Of a stretch of 52,643 nucleotides of DNA, positions 1-8,095 are shown piece after piece. Positions within the stretch are counted from its first letter, which is position 1, and each line of letters opens with the position of its first letter. Under the pieces are notes generated by a model. The model did no database searches and was not told the DNA's origin. It was given only the letters and a program-made list of their open reading frames with translations. Both the position numbers and the translations under genes were made by a program. Origin of the DNA: an uncultured Anaerolineae bacterium (GTDB lineage: Bacteria; Chloroflexota; Anaerolineae; Aggregatilineales; Phototrophicaceae); assembly GCA_937922795.1 (NCBI GenBank), contig CALAJK010000001.1:1-52643 (forward strand), written 5' to 3'.

Positions 1-191
1 ACCCCGTTGGGTTCATGCCAAACGGGCTGTCTGTGAACCTAACGGTGAACTGACATCACCTGAGCTGCGCCGGCGGCTTTGCTCTCACTTCGAGACACAA
101 CCACTGTTCAATGCATTCAACTTTTGATCGCTGATTTTACACTAAGTATAGTGCATATTGGGTTGAGCGCCGGGGCGGCTCGGCTTTGCGT
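1..191. other. Window edge, no gene seen
   Basis: No convincing gene lies here. It is the region downstream of the menG stop. A TTGATC hexamer (124-129), 17 bases and TATAGT (147-152) could form a plus-strand promoter, but it would only read antisense into menG, and a short palindrome (CACTA 140-144, TAGTG 149-153) overlaps its -10. I see no terminator hairpin with a T-run for menG. Treat it as unassigned. Confidence 0.5.
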
Positions 192-911
192 TCAACGGAT
201 GGGCGGCTTTTCTCCCCAATGGACGGCCATCGTGCCGAACATGAAGGTCTGGTAGCGGACATTCTGGAAGCCCGCGGCTTGCAGCAGCGCCGCCAGTTCA
301 TCAGGCGTTTTGAAAGCCTGAGTCGAGCTGGGTAAGTACTGATAGGCGTCAGCGCCGCCCGGTCCGACCACCAGCCGACCCAGCAGCGGGATAACATAGC
401 GTAGGTAGATCGTGATGAACGGACGCAGCGGCGTTGGGGGCGGCGGTGAGCTGTCGAGCACGACGATGCGCCCGCCCGGTTTCAGCACGCGCAGTTGTTC
501 GGCCAAGGTGCGCGGAATGTCGATCACATTGCGCACCAGGTAGCCGGAGGTCACGGCGTCGAAGGTGTTGTCGGGGAAGGGCAGGTGCAGCGCGTCGGCG
601 CTCGTCCAGCGCACGCGCTCGCCCAGCGGCAGCCGCTGGCCGACCCGCATCATCGGCTCGGCGAAATCCGCGCCGAACACGTGGGCGGTGGGCACGGCTT
701 TCAGCGCTTCAAAGGCGATGTCGCCCGTGCCCGTAGCTAGGTCGAGCAGTTTTCCGTTCGGCGGCAGGTTGGCTTGGCGCACCACGAAGCGCCGCCAGCG
801 TAAATCTTGGCCGCCGGTCATCAGCCGGTTCATCAGGTTGTAGCGCTTGGCGATGCGCCCGAACATATCGCGCACGTAAGCGGCGCGCGCGCTGCCCTGC
901 AGGTGAGCCAT
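192..911 (-). CDS. menG: Demethylmenaquinone/ubiquinone methyltransferase (MenG/UbiE family)
   Basis: SAM-dependent C-methyltransferase expected to methylate demethylmenaquinone in the last step of menaquinone synthesis, at the cytoplasmic side of the membrane. The protein has 239 residues, normal for the family. The N-terminus has the family pattern FGRIAKRYNLMNRLMTGGQD (residues 17-36), and the SAM-binding motif LDLATGTGD lies at 56-64. The acidic motif after strand 2 (GADFAE) and the family-like segment LRVLKPGGR are present. It is the last gene seen of the minus-strand series that begins with hrcA, but the 261-base gap in front and a possible -10 box there suggest its own promoter. Menaquinone rather than ubiquinone is inferred from the likely phylum. 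A methyltransferase for another substrate cannot be ruled out. Confidence 0.85.
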   Translation of the reverse strand: MAHLQGSARAAYVRDMFGRIAKRYNLMNRLMTGGQDLRWRRFVVRQANLPPNGKLLDLATGTGDIAFEALKAVPTAHVFGADFAEPMMRVGQRLPLGERVRWTSADALHLPFPDNTFDAVTSGYLVRNVIDIPRTLAEQLRVLKPGGRIVVLDSSPPPPTPLRPFITIYLRYVIPLLGRLVVGPGGADAYQYLPSSTQAFKTPDELAALLQAAGFQNVRYQTFMFGTMAVHWGEKPPIR

Positions 912-1172
912 GTGTGCGAACGACTTTCTGTTGGATCTAGCGTCGATTGACAGCGTTCAGTTTGTGCTGAACGTCACAAATTCTATTATAGGTGAATATA
1001 CACCCGGCAGCCATAAGAGTCTGGTGAGACTCCGGGGCAAGCGCATCAAGATCTGGAGACAGACCGATGTATCTGTCGATGAGCGGGCTGCCCTGTCGGG
1101 CGTACACAGTGGCGCGCCCCTACTCCTTGCGGATCCGCTCCTTGATGTTGATGCGTGAGTTCCATCAACCGG
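912..1172. other. Intergenic region with three short inverted repeats
   Basis: This gap between menG and the Mut7-C gene holds three perfect inverted repeats: CGTTCAG 954-960 with CTGAACG 967-973; GAGTC 1017-1021 with GACTC 1028-1032; GACAGA 1058-1063 with TCTGTC 1072-1077. A small plus-strand frame (910-1158) fills the gap, but it starts on the complement of the menG start codon and encodes nothing recognisable, so I do not call it a gene. The repeats may be part of the menG leader or a weak end for the upstream transcript. Confidence 0.4.
985..990 (-). promoter_or_regulatory. Possible -10 box for menG
   Basis: Read on the minus strand this is a perfect TATAAT about 75 bases before the menG start. 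No good -35 hexamer is visible at 16-18 bases. The inverted repeat at 954-973 would lie in the first part of the leader. Suggestive only. Confidence 0.35.
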
Positions 1173-1916
1173 TCAGGCTAGGGACAGCACCCGCGTCATC
1201 AGGGTGTGCATCCGTTCGAAGTGTGTGCCCTTCCAGTAGATGCGTTCGCACGATGTGCAAATGTGAAACTCGTCGTAGCAGCGGGCGGCGTTGTCCGGCA
1301 GGCGGTGCAGCACGGCTGATTTTTCGACCGGCCGTAGCAGGCCGTTGCACTTCATACAGTGTTTGAAAGGCGTGATCACGTCCAGCAGGTTGAAGCGCCG
1401 CGTGATCTCGATGAGCTGACGTTCGCGGTGCGTCTCGCGCACGTAGTAACCGTGGGTGATCAGGCTGCGTTTGAGCAGTCCAACGTCGCGCGTCAGCAGC
1501 ACCCGCCCCTCGCGGTGGGAGATCTGCGCCAGTTCGGGGTCGTGGTAATCGTTGCGGTAGAGGGTGTCGAAACCCAGCATCCGCAGGTAAGCTGCCAGGC
1601 GTCCGAGGTGCTGATCGAGGATGAATGATGGGCAGGACGGCAGCGGCGGGCGCAAACGCACACGGTCGGGCAGATCAACGGCGTCGAAGGTTGGGTATAC
1701 ATCGATCTGATCATCTGAGCGCACGATGTAGCCGAAGTTCACCGAAGCGCCGTTGACGACGATCAGTTCAACTTCGGCGTGGGGCACGCCCAGCGATTCG
1801 ATCATGTCTTTGATCGAGGCGCGCCAGGCGAAGGTGTGTTCGATCAGGGTGGACTTGCGGCTGCGCGGCAGAAAGAAGTTCAACTCGTTGTGAAAACGGA
1901 AGTATGCCCGTTTCAT
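1173..1916 (-). CDS. Mut7-C RNase-domain protein with N-terminal ubiquitin-like fold
   Basis: A two-domain protein of 247 residues. Residues 1-90 resemble the Mut7-C ubiquitin-like (beta-grasp, ThiS/MoaD-like) domain. Residues 95-240 resemble the Mut7-C RNase domain, a PIN-like fold: Asp101 (ILDQHLGRLAAYLRMLG) and Asp144 (LLTRDVGL) are the likely metal ligands, followed by a zinc-ribbon-like pair CxxC at 187-190 and 220-223. The family is predicted to cut RNA, but the target is unknown and the role of the ubiquitin-like part is undescribed. The ATG is chosen because family members start just before an aromatic-rich first strand. An AGGAG (1917-1921) sits directly against the ATG, unusually close. 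The gene lies 48 bases after prmA and may be cotranscribed with the heat-shock operon. Confidence 0.8.
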   Translation of the reverse strand: MKRAYFRFHNELNFFLPRSRKSTLIEHTFAWRASIKDMIESLGVPHAEVELIVVNGASVNFGYIVRSDDQIDVYPTFDAVDLPDRVRLRPPLPSCPSFILDQHLGRLAAYLRMLGFDTLYRNDYHDPELAQISHREGRVLLTRDVGLLKRSLITHGYYVRETHRERQLIEITRRFNLLDVITPFKHCMKCNGLLRPVEKSAVLHRLPDNAARCYDEFHICTSCERIYWKGTHFERMHTLMTRVLSLA

Positions 1917-1964
1917 CTCCTATTCACCGTTGAACTGAGGCCGTCCCCTCGATCGTCAGGAAGG

Positions 1965-2885
1965 TCAATCGTCATCGCCGGGGCGCCGCGCTTCGATGAG
2001 CACCCAATCGCTCTGCTGGCGGCGGGCGATGGGGAGCAGGCCGGTCTGCCGCAGCGCCGCCTCCACCTCATCAGCCTGATCGTGGATGATGCCGCTGAAC
2101 AGCCCTGTCCCCTCCGGGCGCACCACGTCGCCCAAGCGCTGGGCGCACATGGCGATGATCGTCCTGGCCAGGATATTGGCCACCAGCAGATCGAACCGGC
2201 GGGGCGAGGTGATGACGGTCTCCAGGCTGCCCTGCTGGGCGGTTACGACGGCGGCGACGCCGTTGTGGGCGATATTCTGCTGGGCGGACGCCACGGCGAT
2301 CGGGTCGGTGTCCAGCGCCAGCACGCTGGCCGCGCCCAGCCGTGCTGCCGCGATGGCCAAGATGCCCGAACCACAGCCCAAATCGAGCACGCGGCTGCCC
2401 GGTTTCACCCGGTCTTCCAGCGCTTCTAAGCAGAGCTGAGTCGTCGGATGCGTGCCAGTGCCAAAGGCCATGCCAGGGTCGAGGGCGATGCTGATCTCGC
2501 CGGGTTCCGCCGGGTCATCTCGCCAGACCGGTCGGATATACAGGCGGCGGCCCACGCGCACCGGGTGGTAGTGCGCTTTCCACGCCTCTGCCCAGTCCGC
2601 CTCCTTGACGACGGCGTAGGACGGCGCGGGCATCGGATACATCATGTTCAGGTAGCTGAGGCCGGTTTCGATCTGGAGGCGGGCCGCTTCGGCGCGGTCA
2701 TCCGCTGGGAAATAGGCGCGGAGCGTCAATCGCTGCGGCGGCTGTGCCTCGCCGTCGTCCCAGGTCTCCGGCGGGATGTCATCCTGCTCGATGACGACGC
2801 CCTGGTGGCCATAGCGCTGCAGCAGCTCAGCGGCGGCCTCTGCCGCTTCGCCATCCACCTTCAGGGTGACTTCGATCCAGTCCAT
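1965..2885 (-). CDS. prmA: Ribosomal protein L11 methyltransferase
   Basis: PrmA trimethylates ribosomal protein L11 using SAM, in the cytosol. The 306 residues match the family. An N-terminal substrate-recognition domain opens with MDWIEVTLKVDGEAAE, a linker follows, and the class I methyltransferase core carries the SAM motif LDLGCGSGILAIAA. PrmA hallmarks upstream of the core include the DPGMAFGTGTHPTT segment, and the catalytic-site segment LVANILA follows it. The gene starts 7 bases after the dnaJ stop, so it belongs to the dnaJ transcript. The order dnaJ-prmA is also found in Firmicutes heat-shock operons. Cofactor and reaction come from the family; nothing looks truncated. Confidence 0.93.
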   Translation of the reverse strand: MDWIEVTLKVDGEAAEAAAELLQRYGHQGVVIEQDDIPPETWDDGEAQPPQRLTLRAYFPADDRAEAARLQIETGLSYLNMMYPMPAPSYAVVKEADWAEAWKAHYHPVRVGRRLYIRPVWRDDPAEPGEISIALDPGMAFGTGTHPTTQLCLEALEDRVKPGSRVLDLGCGSGILAIAAARLGAASVLALDTDPIAVASAQQNIAHNGVAAVVTAQQGSLETVITSPRRFDLLVANILARTIIAMCAQRLGDVVRPEGTGLFSGIIHDQADEVEAALRQTGLLPIARRQQSDWVLIEARRPGDDD

Positions 2886-2892
2886 GGGCGGC

Positions 2893-4035
2893 TCAGGACT
2901 GTTCGCCCTGGAAGAAGTCCATCATCCGTTCGAAGAACCCGCGGCCGTTGGACTGCGGCTGGACGCCGCCGCCGAAGGTCTTGGCCAGTTTCTCAAACAG
3001 CTCGCGCTGCTCAACGGTCAAGTTGGTCGGGATTTCCACCTGAACGTACACGAGCTGGTCGCCGCGGCCGGAGGTCGTGCCGTCGCTGCGCAGCCGTGGG
3101 ACGCCCTTGCCGCGCAGGCGGAAGACCTTGCCGGTCTGCGTGCCGGCGGGGATGGTCAGTTCCACGTCGCCGTCGACGGTGGGGATGATCACCCGGTCGC
3201 CCAGCGCCGCCTGCGCGACGTTGAGCGTGATGTCGAGGATGATATCGTTGTCTTTGCGTTTGAAGAACTTGTGCTCTTTGACTTGGATGACGACGTACAG
3301 ATTGCCGTTGGGCGCGCCACGTTCGCCGGCGTCGCCTTCGCCGCGGATCTGGATTTGCAGCCCTTCGCGGACGCCGGGCGGGATCTGCACGCTCAGCTTG
3401 ACCTGCTTGCGCTGCAGACCGCTGCCGCCGCAGGTTCGGCATGGAGTCGGGTTGACTTCGCCCCGGCCGGCGCAGCGCGGGCAGGTGCTAGTGCGCACCA
3501 TCGCGCCCAGGAAGGTCTGCTGAACCTGCCGGATTTCACCCGTGCCTCTGCACTCCGGGCAGCGCATCGGCGACGTGCCCAGCTCAGCGCCGCTACCGCC
3601 GCAGGCCTCGCACACCTCCAGCCGCTCGAACTCGATTTCTTTCTCCACGCCAAAGACGGCTTCTTCAAAGGTGATGGTGGTCGTCACCCGGCGATCTTCG
3701 CCCGGCCGCGGGCCGCGCCGCCGCGCCGTACGCGCGCCGCCGAAAGTGCTGAAGAATTCTTCAAAGATCTCCTCAAACCCGCCAAAGCCTACGCCGCCGC
3801 TGAACCCTGATCCCGCCTGCACGCCGGCCGGGCCGAAGCGGTCGTAGCGCGCGCGTTTGTCCTCGTCGGACAACACTTCGTAGGCTTCGTTGATCTCTTT
3901 GAAACGGGCTTCGGCGTCGGGATGCTGGCTGACATCCGGGTGATATTCCCGCGCCAGTTTACGGAACGCCCGTTTGATATCCTCTTTGCTGGCGTTCCGC
4001 GGAACGCCCAGAACATCATAGTAGTCTCGTGCCAT
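2893..4035 (-). CDS. dnaJ: Chaperone DnaJ (Hsp40)
   Basis: Co-chaperone that delivers unfolded clients to DnaK and stimulates its ATPase. The 380 residues hold all type I parts: J-domain with HPD at 32-34, a Gly/Phe-rich stretch (about 70-90), four zinc-binding CxxCxGxG-type repeats (CEACGGSG, CPECRGTG, CPRCAGRG, CRTCGGSG), and the C-terminal substrate-binding domains. It lies 151 bases downstream of dnaK. That gap holds a terminator-like hairpin (4114-4149) and then a TATACT box on the minus strand (4097-4102), so dnaJ is probably made partly from read-through and partly from its own promoter. prmA follows 7 bases after its stop. Confidence 0.97.
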   Translation of the reverse strand: MARDYYDVLGVPRNASKEDIKRAFRKLAREYHPDVSQHPDAEARFKEINEAYEVLSDEDKRARYDRFGPAGVQAGSGFSGGVGFGGFEEIFEEFFSTFGGARTARRRGPRPGEDRRVTTTITFEEAVFGVEKEIEFERLEVCEACGGSGAELGTSPMRCPECRGTGEIRQVQQTFLGAMVRTSTCPRCAGRGEVNPTPCRTCGGSGLQRKQVKLSVQIPPGVREGLQIQIRGEGDAGERGAPNGNLYVVIQVKEHKFFKRKDNDIILDITLNVAQAALGDRVIIPTVDGDVELTIPAGTQTGKVFRLRGKGVPRLRSDGTTSGRGDQLVYVQVEIPTNLTVEQRELFEKLAKTFGGGVQPQSNGRGFFERMMDFFQGEQS

Positions 4036-4113
4036 ATGCTTGTCTGCTGTCCGCGGTTCGTCTGGTTGAAATGGGCGTTCAGTTCAGGCTGTTACCAGTA
4101 TACCGCAAAATGG

Positions 4114-4149
4114 GTGCACAGGGGCGCTAGATTAAGAGCGCCCCTGCAC
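4114..4149 (-). terminator. Hairpin between dnaK and dnaJ (terminator or attenuator)
   Basis: A perfect 9-bp stem (4120-4128 with 4137-4145) and 8-base loop, lengthened by GTGC/GCAC (4114-4117 with 4146-4149) across a 2-base bulge. On the minus strand it is followed by CCATTTTGC, only a short T-run. It lies 38 bases past the dnaK stop. Partial termination would lower dnaJ relative to dnaK; mRNA end protection is an alternative. Confidence 0.6.
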
Positions 4150-4186
4150 GCCACCTCATCAGGCTCGGTTCGCAAGCGGCGCACGA

Positions 4187-6073
4187 CTAGGCTTCGGTGA
4201 AGTCAGCGTCGACCACGTCCTCGCGCGTGCCGCTGCCGGCCCCGTCCGTCGCCGGTTCGGCGCTGCCGGGCTGCTGGTACATAGCAGCGCCGAGCGTCTG
4301 CACCTGCCGGTTCAGCTCATCGGTCGCGCTGCGAATGCGCTCGATGTCCTGCTTTTCCAGCGCTTTGCGCACCGCGTCAATGCGCTCCTGGGTGCGCTGT
4401 TTCGCATCTTCAGGCAGCCGGTCGGCGAAATCCCGCAGCACTTTCTCGGCGGCGAAGACGGCCGAGTCAGCTTGGTTCCGAACTTCGGCCTCCTCTTTGC
4501 GCCGGGCGTCTTCCGCGGCGTGCATCTCCGCTTCCTTCACCATGCGCTGGATTTCGGCTTCGGTCAAGCCGCTGCTGGCGGTGATGGTGATCTTCTGCTG
4601 GCGGCCGGTCGCCTTATCCTGGGCGCTGACGCTGAGGATGCCGTTGGCGTCAATGTCGAAGGTGACCTCGATCTGCGGCACGCCGCGCGGCGCGGGCGGG
4701 ATGCCATCCAGGATGAATTTGCCCAGCGACTTGTTATCCGCCGCCATCGGCCGTTCGCCCTGCACGACGTGGATTTCAACCTGGGTCTGCCCGTCGGTGG
4801 CCGTCGAGTAGATCTGGCTCTTCTTGGTCGGGATGGTGGTGTTGCGCGGGATCATCGGCGTCGCTACCCCGCCCAGCGTCTCCACGCTCAGCGTCAGCGG
4901 CGTCACGTCCAGCAGCAGGATGTCCTTCACCTCGCCGCCCAGAACGCCCGCCTGGATGGCCGCGCCCAGCGCCACCACTTCGTCCGGGTTGACGCCCTTG
5001 TGCGGCTCCTTGCCGAAGAAGTTGCGCACCGCTTCCTGGATGGCGGGCATACGGGTCATGCCGCCGACCAGGATGACCTCGTTGATGTCGTTCTTGCTCA
5101 GGCCAGCGTCCTTCAGCGCCGCTTCGCACGGGCCGATGGAGCGCTCGATCAGATGCTGCACCATGCTCTCCAGCTTGGCGCGCGTAAGCGTCATGTTCAG
5201 GTGCTTGGGGCCGCTGGCGTCAGCAGTGATGAAGGGCAGGTTGATCTCCGCCGAGAGCGTGCTCGACAGCTCGATCTTGGCCTTCTCCGCCGCTTCCTTC
5301 AGCCGCTGCAGCGCCTGCCGGTCCTGGCGCAGGTCAATGCCGTGTTCCTTCTTGAACTCGCTGGCGATCCAGTCGATGATCACCTCGTCGAAGTTGTCGC
5401 CGCCCAGGTAGGTATCGCCGTTGGTGCTGCGAACTTCAAAGACGCCGTCGCCCACCTCCAGGATGGAGATGTCGAACGTGCCGCCGCCCAAGTCATAGAC
5501 GGCGATGATCTCGTTCTTGTGCTCGCCCAGGCCGTAGGCTAGGCTGGACGCGGTCGGCTCGTTGATGATGCGCACCACTTCCAGGCCGGCGATGCGCCCG
5601 GCGTCTTTGGTGGCGTTGCGCTGCGCGTCGTTGAAGTAGGCGGGCACGGTGATGACTGCCCGGTCAACTGTTTCGCCCAGGTAGGCTTCGGCGTCTTTCT
5701 TGATCTTCTGCAAGACCATCGCCGAGATCTCCGGCGGGCTGTATTCCTTGCCGTCCATGTAGACGCGGACATCGCCGTTCGGGGCGGCGCCAACTTTGTA
5801 TGGGATGCGCTTCATCGTCTCCTGCACCTGGGGATCGCTGAATTTGCGCCCCATGAAGCGCTTGATCGAGAAGATGGTGTTTTCCGGGTTGATGACCGCC
5901 TGGTTGCGGGCTACCCGCCCGACGAGGCGCTCGCCCGTCTTCGGGTTGATGGCGACGACCGACGGGATCAGATTGCCGCCCTCTGCCGAGGGGATGACGA
6001 CCGGCTGCCCGCCTTCCATGACGGCCACGACCGAGTTGGTTGTGCCGAGGTCAATACCGATGATTCTTCCCAT
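4187..6073 (-). CDS. dnaK: Chaperone DnaK (Hsp70)
   Basis: ATP-driven chaperone of the cytosol that folds and protects proteins with DnaJ and GrpE. The 628 residues begin with the ATPase phosphate-1 loop [14 protein letters not shown], and the hallmarks [23 protein letters not shown] and [10 protein letters not shown] follow. The linker [10 protein letters not shown] (about 385) leads into the substrate-binding domain. The C-terminus ends in [11 protein letters not shown], the usual EVVDADF-type tail. A short AAGGAC lies just before the ATG. grpE is 105 bases upstream in the same direction, and a hairpin follows the stop. Nothing unusual in the protein. Confidence 0.98.
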   Translation of the reverse strand: MGRIIGIDLGTTNSVVAVMEGGQPVVIPSAEGGNLIPSVVAINPKTGERLVGRVARNQAVINPENTIFSIKRFMGRKFSDPQVQETMKRIPYKVGAAPNGDVRVYMDGKEYSPPEISAMVLQKIKKDAEAYLGETVDRAVITVPAYFNDAQRNATKDAGRIAGLEVVRIINEPTASSLAYGLGEHKNEIIAVYDLGGGTFDISILEVGDGVFEVRSTNGDTYLGGDNFDEVIIDWIASEFKKEHGIDLRQDRQALQRLKEAAEKAKIELSSTLSAEINLPFITADASGPKHLNMTLTRAKLESMVQHLIERSIGPCEAALKDAGLSKNDINEVILVGGMTRMPAIQEAVRNFFGKEPHKGVNPDEVVALGAAIQAGVLGGEVKDILLLDVTPLTLSVETLGGVATPMIPRNTTIPTKKSQIYSTATDGQTQVEIHVVQGERPMAADNKSLGKFILDGIPPAPRGVPQIEVTFDIDANGILSVSAQDKATGRQQKITITASSGLTEAEIQRMVKEAEMHAAEDARRKEEAEVRNQADSAVFAAEKVLRDFADRLPEDAKQRTQERIDAVRKALEKQDIERIRSATDELNRQVQTLGAAMYQQPGSAEPATDGAGSGTREDVVDADFTEA

Positions 6074-6178
6074 GAGTCCTTATCTCTCCTGTTCGTGAAT
6101 TGAATGATCCGAGCCATGATATGTGCGGACGGCGTGGTCGAACGCAAGGCAGCCAGCGAGCCGCGCAGCCGCTTGGCG

Positions 6179-6736
6179 TCAACTGGCGACGCGCACCAGC
6201 GCCGGGCGCAGTACGCGGTCGCCGCACTGGTATCCTTTCTGGAGCGTCACGGTCACGTGGCCGCTTTCCACCTCGGTCGTGTCGTCCATCCCCACCGCCT
6301 CATGGCGAGTCGGGTCAAATGGCTGTCCAGTAGGTTCTATCGGGGTGACGCCGTATTCGTCCAGCATTTTCTGAAATTTGCGGTGGATCAGCATCACGCC
6401 GTTCAACCATCCATGCCCGGCAAAGGATTCCGGTATGCTGCTCATGGCCCGATCAAAATCGTCAATGACCGGAAGGAGCTTGATCAGAACGTCCAGCGAG
6501 GCGTTCTGATAGCTGTCCTTGAGGTCGCGCTCCACCCGCTTCTTGTAATTGGCGAAGTCCGCTCGTTCGCGCTGCCAGCCTTCCAGGTATTCGTTGACCT
6601 GTTTCTGCAGGGCTGACAGTTCGTCTTCGCGCGTTTCGCTCGCGGGCGAGGCAGCGGCCGCCTCCTGCGCAGCCGCTTCGGCCACGGCTTCCTGATCGGC
6701 AGTCTGGTTCGCCGGTCGAGTTTCGTCCTGGCTCAC
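6179..6736 (-). CDS. grpE: Nucleotide exchange factor GrpE
   Basis: GrpE releases ADP from DnaK and acts as a dimer in the cytosol. The 185 residues show an acidic, Ala/Glu-rich disordered N-terminus (about 1-35), a long coiled-coil helix (about 40-85, including WQRERADFANYKKRVERD) and the C-terminal beta domain with the conserved PTGQPFDPTRHEAVG segment. The start is a GTG at 6736-6734 with GGGAGG about 9 bases upstream. It lies between hrcA and dnaK, and two adjacent palindromes precede it (6780-6810). Confidence 0.95.
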   Translation of the reverse strand: MSQDETRPANQTADQEAVAEAAAQEAAAASPASETREDELSALQKQVNEYLEGWQRERADFANYKKRVERDLKDSYQNASLDVLIKLLPVIDDFDRAMSSIPESFAGHGWLNGVMLIHRKFQKMLDEYGVTPIEPTGQPFDPTRHEAVGMDDTTEVESGHVTVTLQKGYQCGDRVLRPALVRVAS

Positions 6737-6779
6737 GCGTGTTTTCCTCCCGGTATCGATCTGAAACCATACAAACTCA

Positions 6780-6810
6780 GTACCCGGCTGTCCGGGTACA
6801 CTTTAAGTGT
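6780..6810. promoter_or_regulatory. Two adjacent palindromes between hrcA and grpE
   Basis: A perfect 8-bp inverted repeat GTACCCGG-CTGT-CCGGGTAC (6780-6799) shares two bases with a perfect palindrome ACACTT-T-AAGTGT (6798-6810). They sit 44-74 bases upstream of the grpE start, in the grpE leader or promoter. They do not match CIRCE and no T-run follows, so a protein-binding site or an RNA processing/attenuation structure is more likely than a terminator. Confidence 0.5.
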
Positions 6811-6829
6811 AGCGGATGAGCTATAAGAA

Positions 6830-7966
6830 TTACGTTAACAGGTTATCATGAGTTGTTGAGGCGGAAGCGCCGGTTTCCTGGCTGGCGCTGGCAGCCGAGT
6901 CATCCGGCGCGGGGAGCGCTTCGCCTGCCTCGTACATTTTGATGAGCATGCTGGTCATCAGATGAGAGACGAAGCGCACCGTGCTGATCGCCCGCCCGTA
7001 ATCTAGGCGCGTCGGCCCAACCAGCCCGACCGCGCCGCTGATCTGGCCGGGGATGCCGTACCGGCTGAGCACCATGCTCAGGTGACTGAGCTCTTCCCAC
7101 CGGCCCTCGCCGGCGATCACGACCTGCACGTGGTTGACGATGGGCGTCAAGATTTCATTGAGGATGGTGTTGAGGAAGGCGCGCTCCTCGAATACGCGCA
7201 CCACCTGCTGCGCGCCTTCGGCGTTCTCAAAGGTGTTGATGATCTCGCTCAGGCCGTCGCGGTAGACGAGGCGCGCTTGGTTGTCCGACTGTTCCATCAG
7301 ATCGGCGGCCAAATCGGCCATCTCGCGTTCCAGCAGCGGCAGCTGAACGCTTTTCATGTGGATTTCGTTGGCGCTCAACCCGGCGCAGAGCGCGTTGATC
7401 TGAGCTGCTACCTCGCTCAGCCGAGCTTGGTTGACTGGCTCGGCTAGCGTGAGCATCTGCTGGTGCACCGTGCCGCCCACCACCACCAATACCATCAGCG
7501 CCAGGCGTCCTTGAATGGCGATGAGCTCCAGATGCTTGAAGCGGTTTGTCTCCGAAATGGGGGCCGTGACCAGGGCGGCCGTGCGGGTCGTGCGGGCTAA
7601 CGTGGCGGCGGTGACGCGCATCCACTGGTCGGTCGAAGCCGCAGAGCTCTGGAACTTCTCGGCGATGCGGTTGCGCTCCGCTGCCGAGAGATCGCTAGTA
7701 TTGAGCAGACGCTTGACGAAATAGCGGAAGCCGCTTTCGGTGGGGATGCGCCCAGCAGAGGTGTGGGGCGCGGTGATATAACCCAGTTTCTCCAGCACCG
7801 CCATCTCGTTGCGGACTGTCGCGGAGCTGACGCCCAGACCGCACTGTTCCGCCAGATATTTAGAGCTGACCGGTTCAGGAGACTGGGTGTAGGTGCGAAC
7901 GATTAGCGAGAGGATCTCTTCTTGACGTCGCGTAAGTTCTGGAAGCTGTGGGTCGTCTAACGTCAT
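6830..7966 (-). CDS. hrcA: Heat-inducible transcription repressor HrcA
   Basis: Repressor of heat-shock operons; in other bacteria it binds the CIRCE operator and needs GroEL to stay active. The 378 residues start with the winged-helix region (about 8-75, with ILSLIVRTYTQSPEPVSSKY and the recognition-helix pattern GVSSATVRNEMAVLE). A GAF-like dimerisation core with an inserted domain follows. The segment ISGAVGLVGPTRLDYGRAIS near 320-340 is family-typical. The C-terminus carries a roughly 25-residue Ala/Ser-rich tail beyond the usual end. It is the first gene of the minus-strand operon. A candidate promoter and a half-conserved CIRCE-like element lie directly upstream, so it probably represses itself. 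Confidence 0.95.
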   Translation of the reverse strand: MTLDDPQLPELTRRQEEILSLIVRTYTQSPEPVSSKYLAEQCGLGVSSATVRNEMAVLEKLGYITAPHTSAGRIPTESGFRYFVKRLLNTSDLSAAERNRIAEKFQSSAASTDQWMRVTAATLARTTRTAALVTAPISETNRFKHLELIAIQGRLALMVLVVVGGTVHQQMLTLAEPVNQARLSEVAAQINALCAGLSANEIHMKSVQLPLLEREMADLAADLMEQSDNQARLVYRDGLSEIINTFENAEGAQQVVRVFEERAFLNTILNEILTPIVNHVQVVIAGEGRWEELSHLSMVLSRYGIPGQISGAVGLVGPTRLDYGRAISTVRFVSHLMTSMLIKMYEAGEALPAPDDSAASASQETGASASTTHDNLLT

Positions 7967-8001
7967 GTGGCTGCCGGTAAACCAACATCTGATTTGTAAT
8001 C

Positions 8002-8030
8002 ATTTTAGCAAACGAAGGCTCTGTTTTAAA
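8002..8030 (-). promoter_or_regulatory. Probable hrcA operon promoter
   Basis: On the minus strand TTTAAA (8025-8030), a 17-base spacer and TAAAAT (8002-8007) with an extended TGC in front form a good vegetative promoter. The start would fall near 7995, giving a leader of about 30 bases before hrcA. Confidence 0.6.
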
Positions 8031-8031
8031 G
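8005..8031. promoter_or_regulatory. Half-conserved CIRCE-like operator
   Basis: Two 9-base arms (8005-8013 and 8023-8031) are separated by exactly 9 bases, the CIRCE geometry. On the minus strand the downstream arm GTTTGCTAA matches 7 of 9 bases of the CIRCE half GAGTGCTAA, while the other arm, CTTTAAAAC, matches only 3 of 9. The element covers the -10 to -35 of the hrcA promoter and the upstream side of the trxA promoter, where an HrcA operator would be expected. No canonical CIRCE is visible elsewhere in the window. Confidence 0.35.
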
Positions 8032-8044
8032 CCGATCCTGACTC

Positions 8045-8050
8045 TATAAT
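8045..8050 (+). promoter_or_regulatory. -10 box of the trxA promoter
   Basis: Perfect TATAAT 45 bases before the trxA ATG. The -35 region (near 8022-8027) is poor and overlaps the hrcA promoter and the CIRCE-like arms, so the two divergent promoters probably influence each other. Confidence 0.55.
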
Positions 8051-8095
8051 GATAGGCGCTGGACGCAGGCATAGTAGAGGAGCATCAGACCGAAT

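Noticed and set aside
124-152. Plus-strand promoter TTGATC-17-TATAGT
   Set aside because: Spacing is good, but it faces into menG antisense with no gene behind it in the window.
910-1158. 82-codon plus-strand frame filling the menG/Mut7-C gap
   Set aside because: AGGTGA precedes its ATG, but the ATG is the complement of the menG start codon, no homology is recognisable and the frame crosses several hairpins.
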